A DNA stretch of 64,000 nt from Bacteroides thetaiotaomicron VPI-5482 (lineage in GTDB: Bacteria > Bacteroidota > Bacteroidia > Bacteroidales > Bacteroidaceae): positions 4,836,001 to 4,900,000 of the forward strand of contig NC_004663.1 in NCBI RefSeq assembly GCF_000011065.1. The letters are read 5' to 3'. The translations under genes and the position numbers were made by a program. Below, one piece after another: positions 17,949-26,559 of this stretch. The notes under the pieces are model-generated. The model was given only the letters and a program-made list of their open reading frames with translations. It ran no database searches and had not been told where the DNA came from. Numbering within the stretch: position 1 is the first letter of the stretch; every line of letters begins with the position of its first letter.

Positions 17949-19838
17949 ATGAATTATTCTTGCAGAAAAACCATCGTTCCCATTATAATAGGAACATTAC
18001 TTTCAGGCGCCTGCTCGAACGATGAACCAACCGGGGGAAAAGGCCATCAACAAACTTATTCAGTGGTATTAAAAGGAATTACGGTAGCAGGAGAAGAATC
18101 TTCTGAAGAGCTCAAAGATGTATCGGTTTTCCAGTTTAGTGACGGGAATTTATATAAAGAGGAACAGCTGACTCCCGGGCAAGGCGGACAGTCGGAGATT
18201 TCTGCGGTCAGCGGATCTCGACTTTATTTTCTGACCGGACTGGAGATTCCTGCCGGAGAGAAAGCTAAAAGTGAAGAAGAATTTCGTAATACGATTATCG
18301 GTGAAGGATTGCATGATAATTCTGCGCCGGATTTCATGGCGGCTGTAGTCGAATTGGAGAGCGGAGTAGTGACACGCAGCAATGCGGAGGTCAATGTAAT
18401 TATGAAACGCGGTGTGGCGCGCATTGATTTGAACACAACAGCCGACAGCAAAACGCAGATAAAGGAAGTCATCGTAGAGAATGCTCCTGCCGAGACTTTA
18501 CCATTCCTCGAAAATGTCCGGGCGTCGGATAAAACGGTGAGCTATCGGAAGGAGTTCTCTTCTGCATTCGATGGCAAGCAAGAGGGGGTATTCCGTCTGT
18601 TCGAAAGCACACGTCCTGTCAATATCATCTTGCGTGGAACCTATGGTGAAGTCCCTATCAGGTTAAAAGTCGAATTACCAGTTGTCGAACGCAATAAAGT
18701 ATATGAATTGGCAGTGCTCAATGTGGGAGCTGAAGTGACAGGCGTTTTTGAGATCAAACCGTGGGAAGAAGGGGAAACGATTGTCGGAAAGCCTGATACG
18801 AACCAACGTCTTTTGCTTAATGCGTCGAAATCCAGGATTCCGGAAGGGGTGAAGGTAGACTATGAGAATAATATACTGGAAGTGCCTGCTACAGGTGCTG
18901 ATGACATGACGCTGGCGTTCGTTACAGACACTCGTATCGATATTTCTTCTACAGAAGGTGCCGGTAGCGGAACAAGTGTAGGCAATATGTCCGTGTCGGA
19001 AGAGGCGGAAGGTATCGTGTCGTCATTTAATGTATCGGTTGCAGCGCAAGGCAGCGGTCGCCTGGGCTATACGGTTTTGGTGCATTTGAAAAATGCCTTG
19101 TTGAGTGGAACATATGATTACGTGGAGATACGTGTGGCTCCGAGTGACAAACAGATTGAAACTGTGGAAATCGCAGGAAATGTATGGATGGCATTTAATG
19201 CGCGTAGCCGCGATCTGGAAGATCAGATTTATCCGTTGGACGGGGCTACGGTCGAAGATATGTATCATAAAAGTTGGATTAACACGGTGGGTGGTCTGTT
19301 CCAGTTTGGACGTTTATATATGTACGTGCCTTGGCAGGGGTATAATCCTTCCAACAATTTAGGTAACCAGACGGCTGATGCACCTTGGGTGAATGATACA
19401 CATATGCCTTGCCCTGAAGGATACCGGATACCGACTGGTAACGAATGGCAGTCTCTGCTTCCTGCAGACCAAGAGATTCCGGGTAGATATAAGGCAGGAA
19501 ATGGAGAAACAATTGCCGCTACACTTCACATCGGAGAAGGAACACTGATAACTCCGTCCAGTGGTGTGACGGGAACACAGCATTATGTGAAGTTTACTTC
19601 GGAAGACACCGGTCGCAGCCTTATTATTCCTTTGGCTGGCTCGAAGGGAGATAAGTCGTCATCCAATAATCCGGCTTTCGGGAAAAGAGCTGTGTTGTGG
19701 ACAAACGAACGTAACGGTCTTCCGGGCGGTTATGCATGGGCTTACTGGTTGCCGTTCGAAGGAGCCGAGACAACCGTTATTAAGAAACAGCGGTTACAGA
19801 TGGAAGCATTTGCATCCGTACGTTGTGTAAAGAAATAG
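17949..19838 (+). CDS. Fimbrillin-type lipoprotein with C-terminal FISUMP-like domain
   Basis: A 629-residue exported lipoprotein: signal ending LLSGAC with the lipobox Cys near residue 22. The first half (VVLKGITVAGEE, VSVFQFSDGNLYKEEQL, RGVARIDLNTT) resembles the beta-sandwich of Bacteroidetes fimbrillin-family (FimB/Mfa2-like) proteins. Around residues 265-400 there is another beta domain. The C-terminal 220 residues (VWMAFNARS, PCPEGYRIPTGNEWQSLLP, ASVRCVKK) resemble the Fibrobacter succinogenes major paralogous (FISUMP) domain. It precedes the metzincin-like gene by 12 bp, so both are probably one transcript and may form one surface structure. The domain assignments are by eye. Confidence 0.75.
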   Translation: MNYSCRKTIVPIIIGTLLSGACSNDEPTGGKGHQQTYSVVLKGITVAGEESSEELKDVSVFQFSDGNLYKEEQLTPGQGGQSEISAVSGSRLYFLTGLEIPAGEKAKSEEEFRNTIIGEGLHDNSAPDFMAAVVELESGVVTRSNAEVNVIMKRGVARIDLNTTADSKTQIKEVIVENAPAETLPFLENVRASDKTVSYRKEFSSAFDGKQEGVFRLFESTRPVNIILRGTYGEVPIRLKVELPVVERNKVYELAVLNVGAEVTGVFEIKPWEEGETIVGKPDTNQRLLLNASKSRIPEGVKVDYENNILEVPATGADDMTLAFVTDTRIDISSTEGAGSGTSVGNMSVSEEAEGIVSSFNVSVAAQGSGRLGYTVLVHLKNALLSGTYDYVEIRVAPSDKQIETVEIAGNVWMAFNARSRDLEDQIYPLDGATVEDMYHKSWINTVGGLFQFGRLYMYVPWQGYNPSNNLGNQTADAPWVNDTHMPCPEGYRIPTGNEWQSLLPADQEIPGRYKAGNGETIAATLHIGEGTLITPSSGVTGTQHYVKFTSEDTGRSLIIPLAGSKGDKSSSNNPAFGKRAVLWTNERNGLPGGYAWAYWLPFEGAETTVIKKQRLQMEAFASVRCVKK

Positions 19839-19850
19839 AGGAGGCTGTTT

Positions 19851-21659
19851 ATGAAGATGCTAAGAATCATAATGATATTACTGGGCGCATTATTGCTTAC
19901 CAACTGTTCGGGCGATTTTGAACAGGAGACCGGCATTGTTCCTTCCCATTCCGGACAAGTGTCGTTTTTGTTTGGGTTGCAGCAAGATGATGCGTCCGTG
20001 GTGCAGACACGCGGAAGCAAACCGGAGCAGATCACTCGTATGTGGTATGCTATTGCCAATGAACGTGGAGAGATTATTAAGCCCTTATATCAGAAGCTGG
20101 AAGAAAACTTCTCAAAATTGACTATTGAAGGATTGAGTATGGGGGATTATACAGTCGTTTTTTTGGCTACTACGAGCGAGGAAGAAGATGAGGCTGTTAA
20201 AGAACCCGAAAAACTGTCCGATGACTGGTTGATAAATCATGCGGAAAATGCGCCGTTAGATGCGGTTTACTTTTATAAGAAAATAGAATTGCATATCGGC
20301 AGAGATCAGGCTTCGGTGTCGCATACAGTGGTCTTGGAGCGTTCTGTAGGGAGAGTGGATGTCGATTTGAATGTATCGTCCGATTATATGTGGAGATTCA
20401 TTCGTAAAATCGATATAACTTTCGACGATGCCGAAGGAATATATGGGACTCTTGGTGCAGACGGGAAATATTCCGGAACCAGAAAGATAGAATCTTATGA
20501 CATTACCGGGAAATACTCGTTTTACTCATTGCCCGGCACAAAAGCATTATCCGGATTTGTGACGATTGAGTCCGATCGCAGTGACGGAACTCAGTTTGTC
20601 CGTAAATACCGTTTCACGGATTGTAAGATTGAGGCAGGCCGTGTATCTCATATTAGTATTGATTATTTGCATCCGGAAAATCAGGATGGTTCACTTTATG
20701 TTCGTAAGGAGGACTTCTTTCGGTTTCGCGCGGATACGATGTTTTTGGCCAGTGAGCCACGTGAGGTCTTTTATGACAGTCGCCGTCGTTCTTTTTATGC
20801 GAATGCTCCGTTGCAGGTTTCCATTTCAGACGAACATCAGTTGCTTGTCAAGTTCTTTTCTCCTGTAGGTATTCAGGATGTGAAGATTATGTGCCGCTTT
20901 AATAAATTTAGCATGGAGTTCTTCGAACTGGCACATTTTGAACAGATTTATCCGTTTATGGAAGCGTCATTCCCCTTGCCGGTTGTAGATTCGGAACGGA
21001 CATTCACTACAAGTAGTGGACGGAAGATAGTGGTGCCTGCACAGCCCGGACTTTCCAATGATGATGTGACGCTTGTTATTCGTACAGAAGATCCGTTTAT
21101 GAAGAAAATAGAACAGATAGACAGTCGCTGGTTTATACGTTTTTCTTCTTATTCGGCTGACAATGGTCATGCGTATTGGCGTCATATGAATCCGTTATTG
21201 TGCCGTCACGGAGTGGCGTTGGCTGTCAATATGGCTTTCATGTTCTCTTCCGAAGAGTTTAATATGGAAATGAACAAATACGAAGGTTTGTTGAAAGACA
21301 ATGGAGGAAATCCGATCAATCTGGATGCGTTGCGTCAAAGAATCCGTAATCATGGCGGGCTTGTGCTGGGTTGTGTTGCCGGTGTCGGCGGATTAGGTGG
21401 AGGCAATACGTACGGCTTGGCTAATTATTGTTATACCGGTGTTTATTTTGATGCGACTCCTCCGGATGCCCATCCGCATAATTATCCCCGTCAGGCCATG
21501 TTTCATGAATACGGGCATTGCCTTGGGTATAGCCATAGCAGTACGATGACATATGGTGACCAATGGACGGTGTTGTGTGCAACGGTTTTTGTGGATATGG
21601 GAAAGAATGGCAAATTGCCGGTATGTTCGAAAGAGATAATAGCACAGTTACCGATGTAA
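19851..21659 (+). CDS. Lipoprotein with fimbrillin-like N-terminus and metzincin-type zinc-protease motif
   Basis: A 602-residue lipoprotein (LLLTNCSGDF, Cys about residue 23). The N-terminal 280 residues look like a fimbrillin or Mfa2-type pair of beta sandwiches (SFLFGLQQDD, GLSMGDYTVVFLATT, RSVGRVDVDLNVS). Near the C-terminus is HEYGHCLGYSH (His552, Glu553, His556, His562), an exact HExxHxxGxxH metzincin zinc site, with a Met at residue 566 that could form the Met-turn. Before it is a Gly-rich loop (GCVAGVGGLGGGNTYGLAN). The His, Glu and Gly residues needed for catalysis are all present. Substrate unknown; the coupling to the 17949 gene suggests a role in processing or binding a surface polymer or host protein. 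Confidence 0.75.
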   Translation: MKMLRIIMILLGALLLTNCSGDFEQETGIVPSHSGQVSFLFGLQQDDASVVQTRGSKPEQITRMWYAIANERGEIIKPLYQKLEENFSKLTIEGLSMGDYTVVFLATTSEEEDEAVKEPEKLSDDWLINHAENAPLDAVYFYKKIELHIGRDQASVSHTVVLERSVGRVDVDLNVSSDYMWRFIRKIDITFDDAEGIYGTLGADGKYSGTRKIESYDITGKYSFYSLPGTKALSGFVTIESDRSDGTQFVRKYRFTDCKIEAGRVSHISIDYLHPENQDGSLYVRKEDFFRFRADTMFLASEPREVFYDSRRRSFYANAPLQVSISDEHQLLVKFFSPVGIQDVKIMCRFNKFSMEFFELAHFEQIYPFMEASFPLPVVDSERTFTTSSGRKIVVPAQPGLSNDDVTLVIRTEDPFMKKIEQIDSRWFIRFSSYSADNGHAYWRHMNPLLCRHGVALAVNMAFMFSSEEFNMEMNKYEGLLKDNGGNPINLDALRQRIRNHGGLVLGCVAGVGGLGGGNTYGLANYCYTGVYFDATPPDAHPHNYPRQAMFHEYGHCLGYSHSSTMTYGDQWTVLCATVFVDMGKNGKLPVCSKEIIAQLPM

Positions 21660-21697
21660 TCTGAAATCTTTTTCCTTCTTGCTTATTGCAAGTACAA

Positions 21698-21733
21698 GAA
21701 AAGCCCCGAACCATCACGGTCCAGGGCTTTTTT
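21698..21733. terminator. Terminator after the metzincin-like gene
   Basis: AAAAGCCCCGAACC pairs with GGTCCAGGGCTTTTTT over a short ATCAC loop, with one mismatch in the stem. T-run on the plus strand; on the minus strand a TTTTC tail follows the other arm, so it may work in both directions. Confidence 0.85.
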
Positions 21734-22024
21734 CATCATTATAAACATGTATATAAGCAATACTAAATTTAAACACGTAAGACATCACGCATACAAACGG
21801 CGCTAACTGCCCATTATGGGCTGTCAACATTTGCAAATATATATATTTATAGATTAAGAAAGAATATCGCATCGTCACGAGTGAATATTCTGAGTAAAAT
21901 GATATTAAATCAGTAGTAATTTCAAATGGTTCCGCCATCACAACGAAACGACATTTGTAATAAATTCAATATTAAACATGTCTAACTTTGTACTTTGACA
22001 AACTTTCAATTATGACTAAGACTG

Positions 22025-22058
22025 CAAAGATACGGCTTTTTTAATAAATATGCAATAA
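22025..22058 (-). promoter_or_regulatory. Minus-strand promoter with no evident gene
   Basis: Read on the minus strand, TTG is followed after exactly 20 nt by TATCTTTG (plus-strand CAAAGATA at 22025-22032), a full consensus promoter. Transcription would run toward the terminator at 21733-21698, giving an RNA of about 300 nt. The only frame of size there (75 codons from 21941) ends inside the terminator stem. A small RNA is possible. Confidence 0.5.
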
Positions 22059-22257
22059 TTATAATGTTGTAAATTCACTTCTGTCATTCGTAAGGGGGAG
22101 GCTGTTGAGCGGATATTAAATTGGGGAAAGTTTTATTTGACTGTCGTTGATGGATGTGGGATTTATAGGATATAGAATCACGACCTATAAATACTTGTTT
22201 TTAGAGTAAATATTGAGAATATATTAAAAATGGAACATATAATACCAAAAATAGCAC

Positions 22258-22288
22258 TTGCGGTAGTGCTTTTTAATAATTAACTTTG
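22258..22288 (+). promoter_or_regulatory. Promoter of the first PCMD lipoprotein gene
   Basis: TTG at 22258-22260, 20-nt spacer, TAACTTTG at 22281-22288. The -33 box lies in the loop of a small hairpin (AGCACT/AGTGCT, about 22252-22270) that could be an operator or an end of an upstream transcript. Confidence 0.75.
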
Positions 22289-22326
22289 CATAATTTTATG
22301 TGATAAGAAATATTTAATATTTAACT

Positions 22327-23844
22327 ATGAAGATTATGAAGAAAAGATTGTTGTATTTGTTCATGCTTATTTGTTCCATAAGTTTATTTGTGAGTTGTAG
22401 TGATGATGATGATGTGAAATATCCTGTTGATAGTGAACTTGCAGGTGCATATAAGGGAACGATGGATGTATATTATGTGGGAGTATCTACTCCTATTGCT
22501 TCTGATATGGTTCAGAAGGTTTATATTTCAAAGGCTTCAGATACTGCCGTTAAATTAGAATTGAGAAACTTTACTATTACCGTGGCGGGTACTGAACTTC
22601 TTATTGGTGATATAACAGTGGATAATTGTGCTCTGACAAAAAGTGGTGATACATATAAGTTCTCAGGCAATCAGAAGTTAAGTCTTGTGGTGGGTGTGTG
22701 CAATACATCCGTTTCGGGGACAATTGGTAAGGATGCTGTAGATATGGTTATTGATGTAGATGTAGAAGGCGGAATGAAAGTTAAAGTCAATTATAAAGGT
22801 GCTAAACTATCGGGAAGTGAAAAATCAGAGGCTAAAATTACTAGTTTTACTATTGATAATGAGGTTGTGACAGTAGCGCCGGTTATTGATGAAGAAAAGG
22901 GTACAATCTTGTTTAAAGTGAATGACGAAGCTACTGATGATGATTTGAAATCATTGACTCCGATTATTGAAATATCAGAAAAAGCTACAGTGGCTCCCAA
23001 AAGTGGTGTCCCACAGGATTTTTCCGCTGGTAAAACTGTTACCTATACAGTTATAGCAGAAGATGGAACGACTAAAAAATATGTAGCTTCAATAGCGGGT
23101 AGTCAGAATTTTTTAAAGTATTCATTTGATACTTGGGTTGTTCAACATGAAGGTTTGAAAAATGAATATTGGAATCCGGCTCCAGTGGATCAATTGAGCA
23201 CTTCCAATGAAGGAGCAGGGCTTTTAGCTACTTTAGGTTTTAAAGGTGGTTTTCCTGTGGTAGAAGATAAAGATGGTTATAGTGGCTCCTCTGCCAAGTT
23301 GATAACTTTATATACAAAAGGAGCTGGTTTTGGATTGGCTCCTGCGATAACTTCGGGCTCTTTATTTACTGGTAGTTTTAAGACCGATGCATCAGATCAG
23401 TTAAATTCTACTAAATTTGGTATTCCATATGCAAAAAAGCCTTTGATATTTAAAGGTATTTATAAATATACTCCTGGTGATAACTATGTAGATGGTTCTG
23501 ATAAAAAGAATGTTCTGGAGCATCTGGAAATTGTGGATGAGTGCTCTATAATGGCTGTTTTGTATGAAGCTGTGGATAGTGAAGGCAAAGAGGTAATACT
23601 TACTGGGCATGATATTGCATCTTCGGAGTATCGTGTAGCTGTAGCTGTATTGGAAGATGGTGGAGCAAAAGCTGAGTGGACTACTTTTGAGTTGCCATTC
23701 AATAATTTGGACGGAAAATCTTATGATATGTCTAAATCATATAAACTGGCAATTGTATGTTCCTCAAGTAAAGATGGTGCAGCTTTTAAAGGAGCTGTAA
23801 ATAGTACTTTAATTATCGATGAGTTAGAGGTTATTGGAGAATGA
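22327..23844 (+). CDS. Calycin-like / PCMD domain lipoprotein (copy 1)
   Basis: A 505-residue surface-type lipoprotein: signal then FVSCSDDDD, with acidic residues after the Cys that fit Bacteroides lipoprotein export to the surface. Residues about 35-165 form a calycin-like barrel (AGAYKGTMDVYYVG, QKVYISK). Residues about 170-260 are an Ig-like segment (ATVAPKSGVPQDFSAGKTV). From about 265 onward is a PCMD (putative carbohydrate metabolism domain) region with the marker GSLFTGSFKTDASDQLNSTK and CSIMAVLYEA. It is a tandem paralogue of the gene at 24127, with the same domain order, similar promoter and nearly the same signal peptide. No enzymatic residues are recognisable. Confidence 0.85.
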   Translation: MKIMKKRLLYLFMLICSISLFVSCSDDDDVKYPVDSELAGAYKGTMDVYYVGVSTPIASDMVQKVYISKASDTAVKLELRNFTITVAGTELLIGDITVDNCALTKSGDTYKFSGNQKLSLVVGVCNTSVSGTIGKDAVDMVIDVDVEGGMKVKVNYKGAKLSGSEKSEAKITSFTIDNEVVTVAPVIDEEKGTILFKVNDEATDDDLKSLTPIIEISEKATVAPKSGVPQDFSAGKTVTYTVIAEDGTTKKYVASIAGSQNFLKYSFDTWVVQHEGLKNEYWNPAPVDQLSTSNEGAGLLATLGFKGGFPVVEDKDGYSGSSAKLITLYTKGAGFGLAPAITSGSLFTGSFKTDASDQLNSTKFGIPYAKKPLIFKGIYKYTPGDNYVDGSDKKNVLEHLEIVDECSIMAVLYEAVDSEGKEVILTGHDIASSEYRVAVAVLEDGGAKAEWTTFELPFNNLDGKSYDMSKSYKLAIVCSSSKDGAAFKGAVNSTLIIDELEVIGE

Positions 23845-23910
23845 TGAGGAGGTTAGATTGAATCAATTAGTTAGAAATATAACTTTGAAAACTATAGTAT
23901 TTTTGAATAA

Positions 23911-23940
23911 AAAGGGGGGATTTTAATCTCCCCTTATTTA
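23911..23940 (+). terminator. Terminator after PCMD copy 1
   Basis: AAGGGGGGATT pairs with AATCTCCCCTT (one mismatch) over a 2-4 nt loop, followed by ATTTA. The AT-rich tail is short, so strength is uncertain. Confidence 0.65.
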
Positions 23941-24049
23941 ATGCTCTTTTGTTAGATGTAGTGTAAATATGAACCTTAAAAACTCTATAATAACAGTGTT
24001 TTGGGTAATGTAATCTTAAAATCAGATCATAAAATACAAAGAATAGACC

Positions 24050-24080
24050 TTGTGATAACTAATATAAATATGTTACTTTG
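24050..24080 (+). promoter_or_regulatory. Promoter of the second PCMD lipoprotein gene
   Basis: TTG at 24050-24052, 20-nt spacer, TTACTTTG at 24073-24080; this -7 box has one departure from TAnnTTTG. It parallels the promoter of the first copy and suggests independent transcription. Confidence 0.6.
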
Positions 24081-24126
24081 TACCCGATTTTGCGATCAAA
24101 TAGATTATTAATTAAATAACAGAATT

Positions 24127-25641
24127 ATGAAAAAGAGTTTGTTGTATTTGTTTATGCTTATTTGTTCAGTCAGCCTTTTTACGGCTTGTAGTGATGACGA
24201 CCCAGAAACTATTCGGGATGGTGAAATTGATGGAGTTTATTGGGGTAAGTTAGATGTTGATGCAGCTGGAGTTATTGAAGTTAATGATATAACACAAAAA
24301 GTATATATTTCTAAGACTGGTGAAAACCAAATTAAGATGGAGCTGAGAAACTTTAGTTTTCAGACATTGAATCTTGGTACTATTGCAGTAGAACAGATTT
24401 CTGTACAAAAAAATGGTAATAGTTATACTTTTGCAGGTAGTCAGAATATTACATTATTAGTTGGTGAATGTGCTGTAACAGTGAATGGAACTATTGAAGG
24501 TGATAAACTGGCAATGAATATAGCTGTTGTTGCTGGCGGAACTTTGAATGTGAAGGTTGATTTTGCAGGAACAAAACTGTCTGCAGATCAAAGTTCAGAG
24601 GCTGCGATCCAGAGCTTTGTAGTTAAGATAGGAGATGCGAATGTAGAGGGGAAAATAGATGGGAATAATATTAGTTTTATTATTCCAGATGGATTGGAGA
24701 ACTTGACGTTTGCGCCTACTATTGTTATTTCTGATAAAGCAACAATAACTCCTGCTTCTGGAGTAGAACAAGATTTTTCATCTCCTGTAATATACACAGT
24801 GACTTCCGAAGATGGAATTGTAACTACTAAATATACAGTTTCTGTATCAGGTCAAATAAGAGATTTTGGATTCGATGAATGGGAGACTATCAAATCATCT
24901 ACATCGGGTTCTACAGAACAATATGATGTTCCTAAAGGACTTTATGGTACTAGTAATCCGGGAATTATGACAATTAACGAGATGTTTGGTTCAAATCTTC
25001 CAGAGCTGTTCTCATATACAGTTTCTCCTGTAGAAGGACAAAGTGGTAAAGCAGCTAAATTGCAAACAGTTTATACTTACATGTTTTTAAATGGTATGGA
25101 TTTTAATGCATTATTAGGAGGGTTGGTACCTTATGTAACAGCAGGCTCATTATTTACAGGTATCTTTAAAACTGATATGAATAATACTTTGAATAGTACA
25201 AAGTTTGGTGTTCCTTTTGTTGGGGAACCTGCTACTTTTACTGGCTATTATAAATATACTCCAGGGACAACATATTATAATAATAAAAATGAAGTCGTAG
25301 CTGATAAAACAGATGAATGTTCAATATATGCAGTTTTGTATGAAGAACTTTTGGATGAAGAGAATAACAACATTCCGTTGAATGGAGACTACAATGATCC
25401 TGATCTATATATTGGAAGCTCTAAACGTATTGTAATGAAGGCCGTTTTGGAAGATGGAACAGCGAAGAGTGATTGGACTAAGTTCTCTATCCCATTTAAA
25501 TTATTGGAAGGGAAAAGTTATGATGCAACTAAAAAATATTATTTAGCTATTGTGTGTTCCTCAAGTGCTGAAGGAGACTACTTTATGGGCGCTCCTGGTA
25601 GTACCTTATTTATTGATAGTTTTACGGTAACACCTCAATAG
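24127..25641 (+). CDS. Calycin-like / PCMD domain lipoprotein (copy 2)
   Basis: A 504-residue lipoprotein (FTACSDDDPE) with the same order as its neighbour: calycin-like barrel (DGVYWGKLDVDAAG, QKVYISKTG), Ig-like linker (ATITPASGVEQDFSS) and C-terminal PCMD region (GSLFTGIFKTDMNNTLNSTK, CSIYAVLYEE, LAIVCSSSAEG). Similarity is highest in the signal peptide and PCMD markers and low elsewhere, so the duplication is old. Followed by a strong bidirectional terminator and by the convergent OMP/PCMD pair. Role unknown; presumably surface binding. Confidence 0.85.
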   Translation: MKKSLLYLFMLICSVSLFTACSDDDPETIRDGEIDGVYWGKLDVDAAGVIEVNDITQKVYISKTGENQIKMELRNFSFQTLNLGTIAVEQISVQKNGNSYTFAGSQNITLLVGECAVTVNGTIEGDKLAMNIAVVAGGTLNVKVDFAGTKLSADQSSEAAIQSFVVKIGDANVEGKIDGNNISFIIPDGLENLTFAPTIVISDKATITPASGVEQDFSSPVIYTVTSEDGIVTTKYTVSVSGQIRDFGFDEWETIKSSTSGSTEQYDVPKGLYGTSNPGIMTINEMFGSNLPELFSYTVSPVEGQSGKAAKLQTVYTYMFLNGMDFNALLGGLVPYVTAGSLFTGIFKTDMNNTLNSTKFGVPFVGEPATFTGYYKYTPGTTYYNNKNEVVADKTDECSIYAVLYEELLDEENNNIPLNGDYNDPDLYIGSSKRIVMKAVLEDGTAKSDWTKFSIPFKLLEGKSYDATKKYYLAIVCSSSAEGDYFMGAPGSTLFIDSFTVTPQ

Positions 25642-25669
25642 TGTGTTGAGTATAAGAAATATATAACAG

Positions 25670-25726
25670 AAAAAGCCGTTAATTCCAATTGTATACATTA
25701 ATGCAATTAAAATTAACGGCTTTTTT
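25670..25726. terminator. Bidirectional terminator between PCMD copy 2 and the barrel gene
   Basis: AAAAAGCCGTTAATT (25670-25684) pairs with AATTAACGGCTTTTTT (25711-25726). Convergent genes flank it and both strands have a T-run. Confidence 0.9.
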
Positions 25727-25761
25727 AGTTGTTTTTATTTAAATAAATTGTAGTGTTTTCT

Positions 25762-26547
25762 CTAGAACGCATATCCGAATCCTATATTCAAATAAATAGG
25801 ATACATAGCGAATGAGATGGTATCAAAATCCTTTTTGAAGATATCGTTCAAGCCCCATGTTAAATCAGCATACACATTTAAATGTTTGAATGCTCTCCAC
25901 TCACCGCCTAGTTGCAATCCCCATTGGAATTTACGCAGATTGTCAGAGAAATCATAAGTAGCAATGCTTTCACCAGTAAAATCTACTCGCGAACCTGTCT
26001 GATCCGGAGTACGCAAGTGACCTTCATATACATGTCCGGAGAAGTTTCTTTCAATAAGATAAGATACATACGGACCTGCTGAGACTTTCCAACGTTTGCT
26101 TACTTTATAGTTGGCAACTACTGGGATAGTCAGATAAGAGTTTTTGACTTTAGTCTTTACACCACCGGTCCATAAGCCTTGTAACTCTCCACCGTTGGTG
26201 TTGATAATCTTCATCCCATAGTTCTTTACTGTAGCTTCTGTGGTCATATTCTTGTTTTCAAGTCGTACCCCTACAGTCATTCCCCATTTCGTGTCAAACC
26301 ATTTAGTTGCGTTTCCTTCAATTGAAATGGCGAGGCCACCAGGGGCATAGCTATCTATTTTGCGAATTTCTTCAGGTAGAGGCAATGGAGAAGTTCCTCC
26401 AATACTGAAACCTGCCTTGATTCCATATTCCCATCCGTGTAAGTACGACCAGATGATACCTTGATTTCTTTCTTCTTGCGCCTGCGCTGAAAGTGTACTT
26501 ACTAATAGTAGTACAGCTATAATATTGAGTAATTTATATCTTTTCAT
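25762..26547 (-). CDS. Outer membrane beta-barrel protein, PorT-like
   Basis: A 261-residue protein with a cleavable signal peptide (LLLVSTLSAQAQ). After it come alternating strands with aromatic girdles (WEYGIKAGFSIGG, WGMTVGVRLENKNM, YLTIPVVANYKVS, KWKVSAGPYVSYLI, FQWGLQLGGEWRA) ending in YLNIGFGYAF with the terminal Phe expected for barrel insertion. This is the 8- to 10-strand PorT / OmpW-like beta-barrel family common in Bacteroidetes. It follows the third PCMD gene by 12 bp on the same strand and is probably co-transcribed. Confidence 0.88.
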   Translation of the reverse strand: MKRYKLLNIIAVLLLVSTLSAQAQEERNQGIIWSYLHGWEYGIKAGFSIGGTSPLPLPEEIRKIDSYAPGGLAISIEGNATKWFDTKWGMTVGVRLENKNMTTEATVKNYGMKIINTNGGELQGLWTGGVKTKVKNSYLTIPVVANYKVSKRWKVSAGPYVSYLIERNFSGHVYEGHLRTPDQTGSRVDFTGESIATYDFSDNLRKFQWGLQLGGEWRAFKHLNVYADLTWGLNDIFKKDFDTISFAMYPIYLNIGFGYAF

Positions 26548-26559
26548 TTTCTTGTTTTT

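Noticed and set aside
21714..21941. Minus-strand 75-codon frame next to the orphan promoter
   Set aside because: It ends inside the terminator stem and shows no family features; a noncoding RNA is a better reading.
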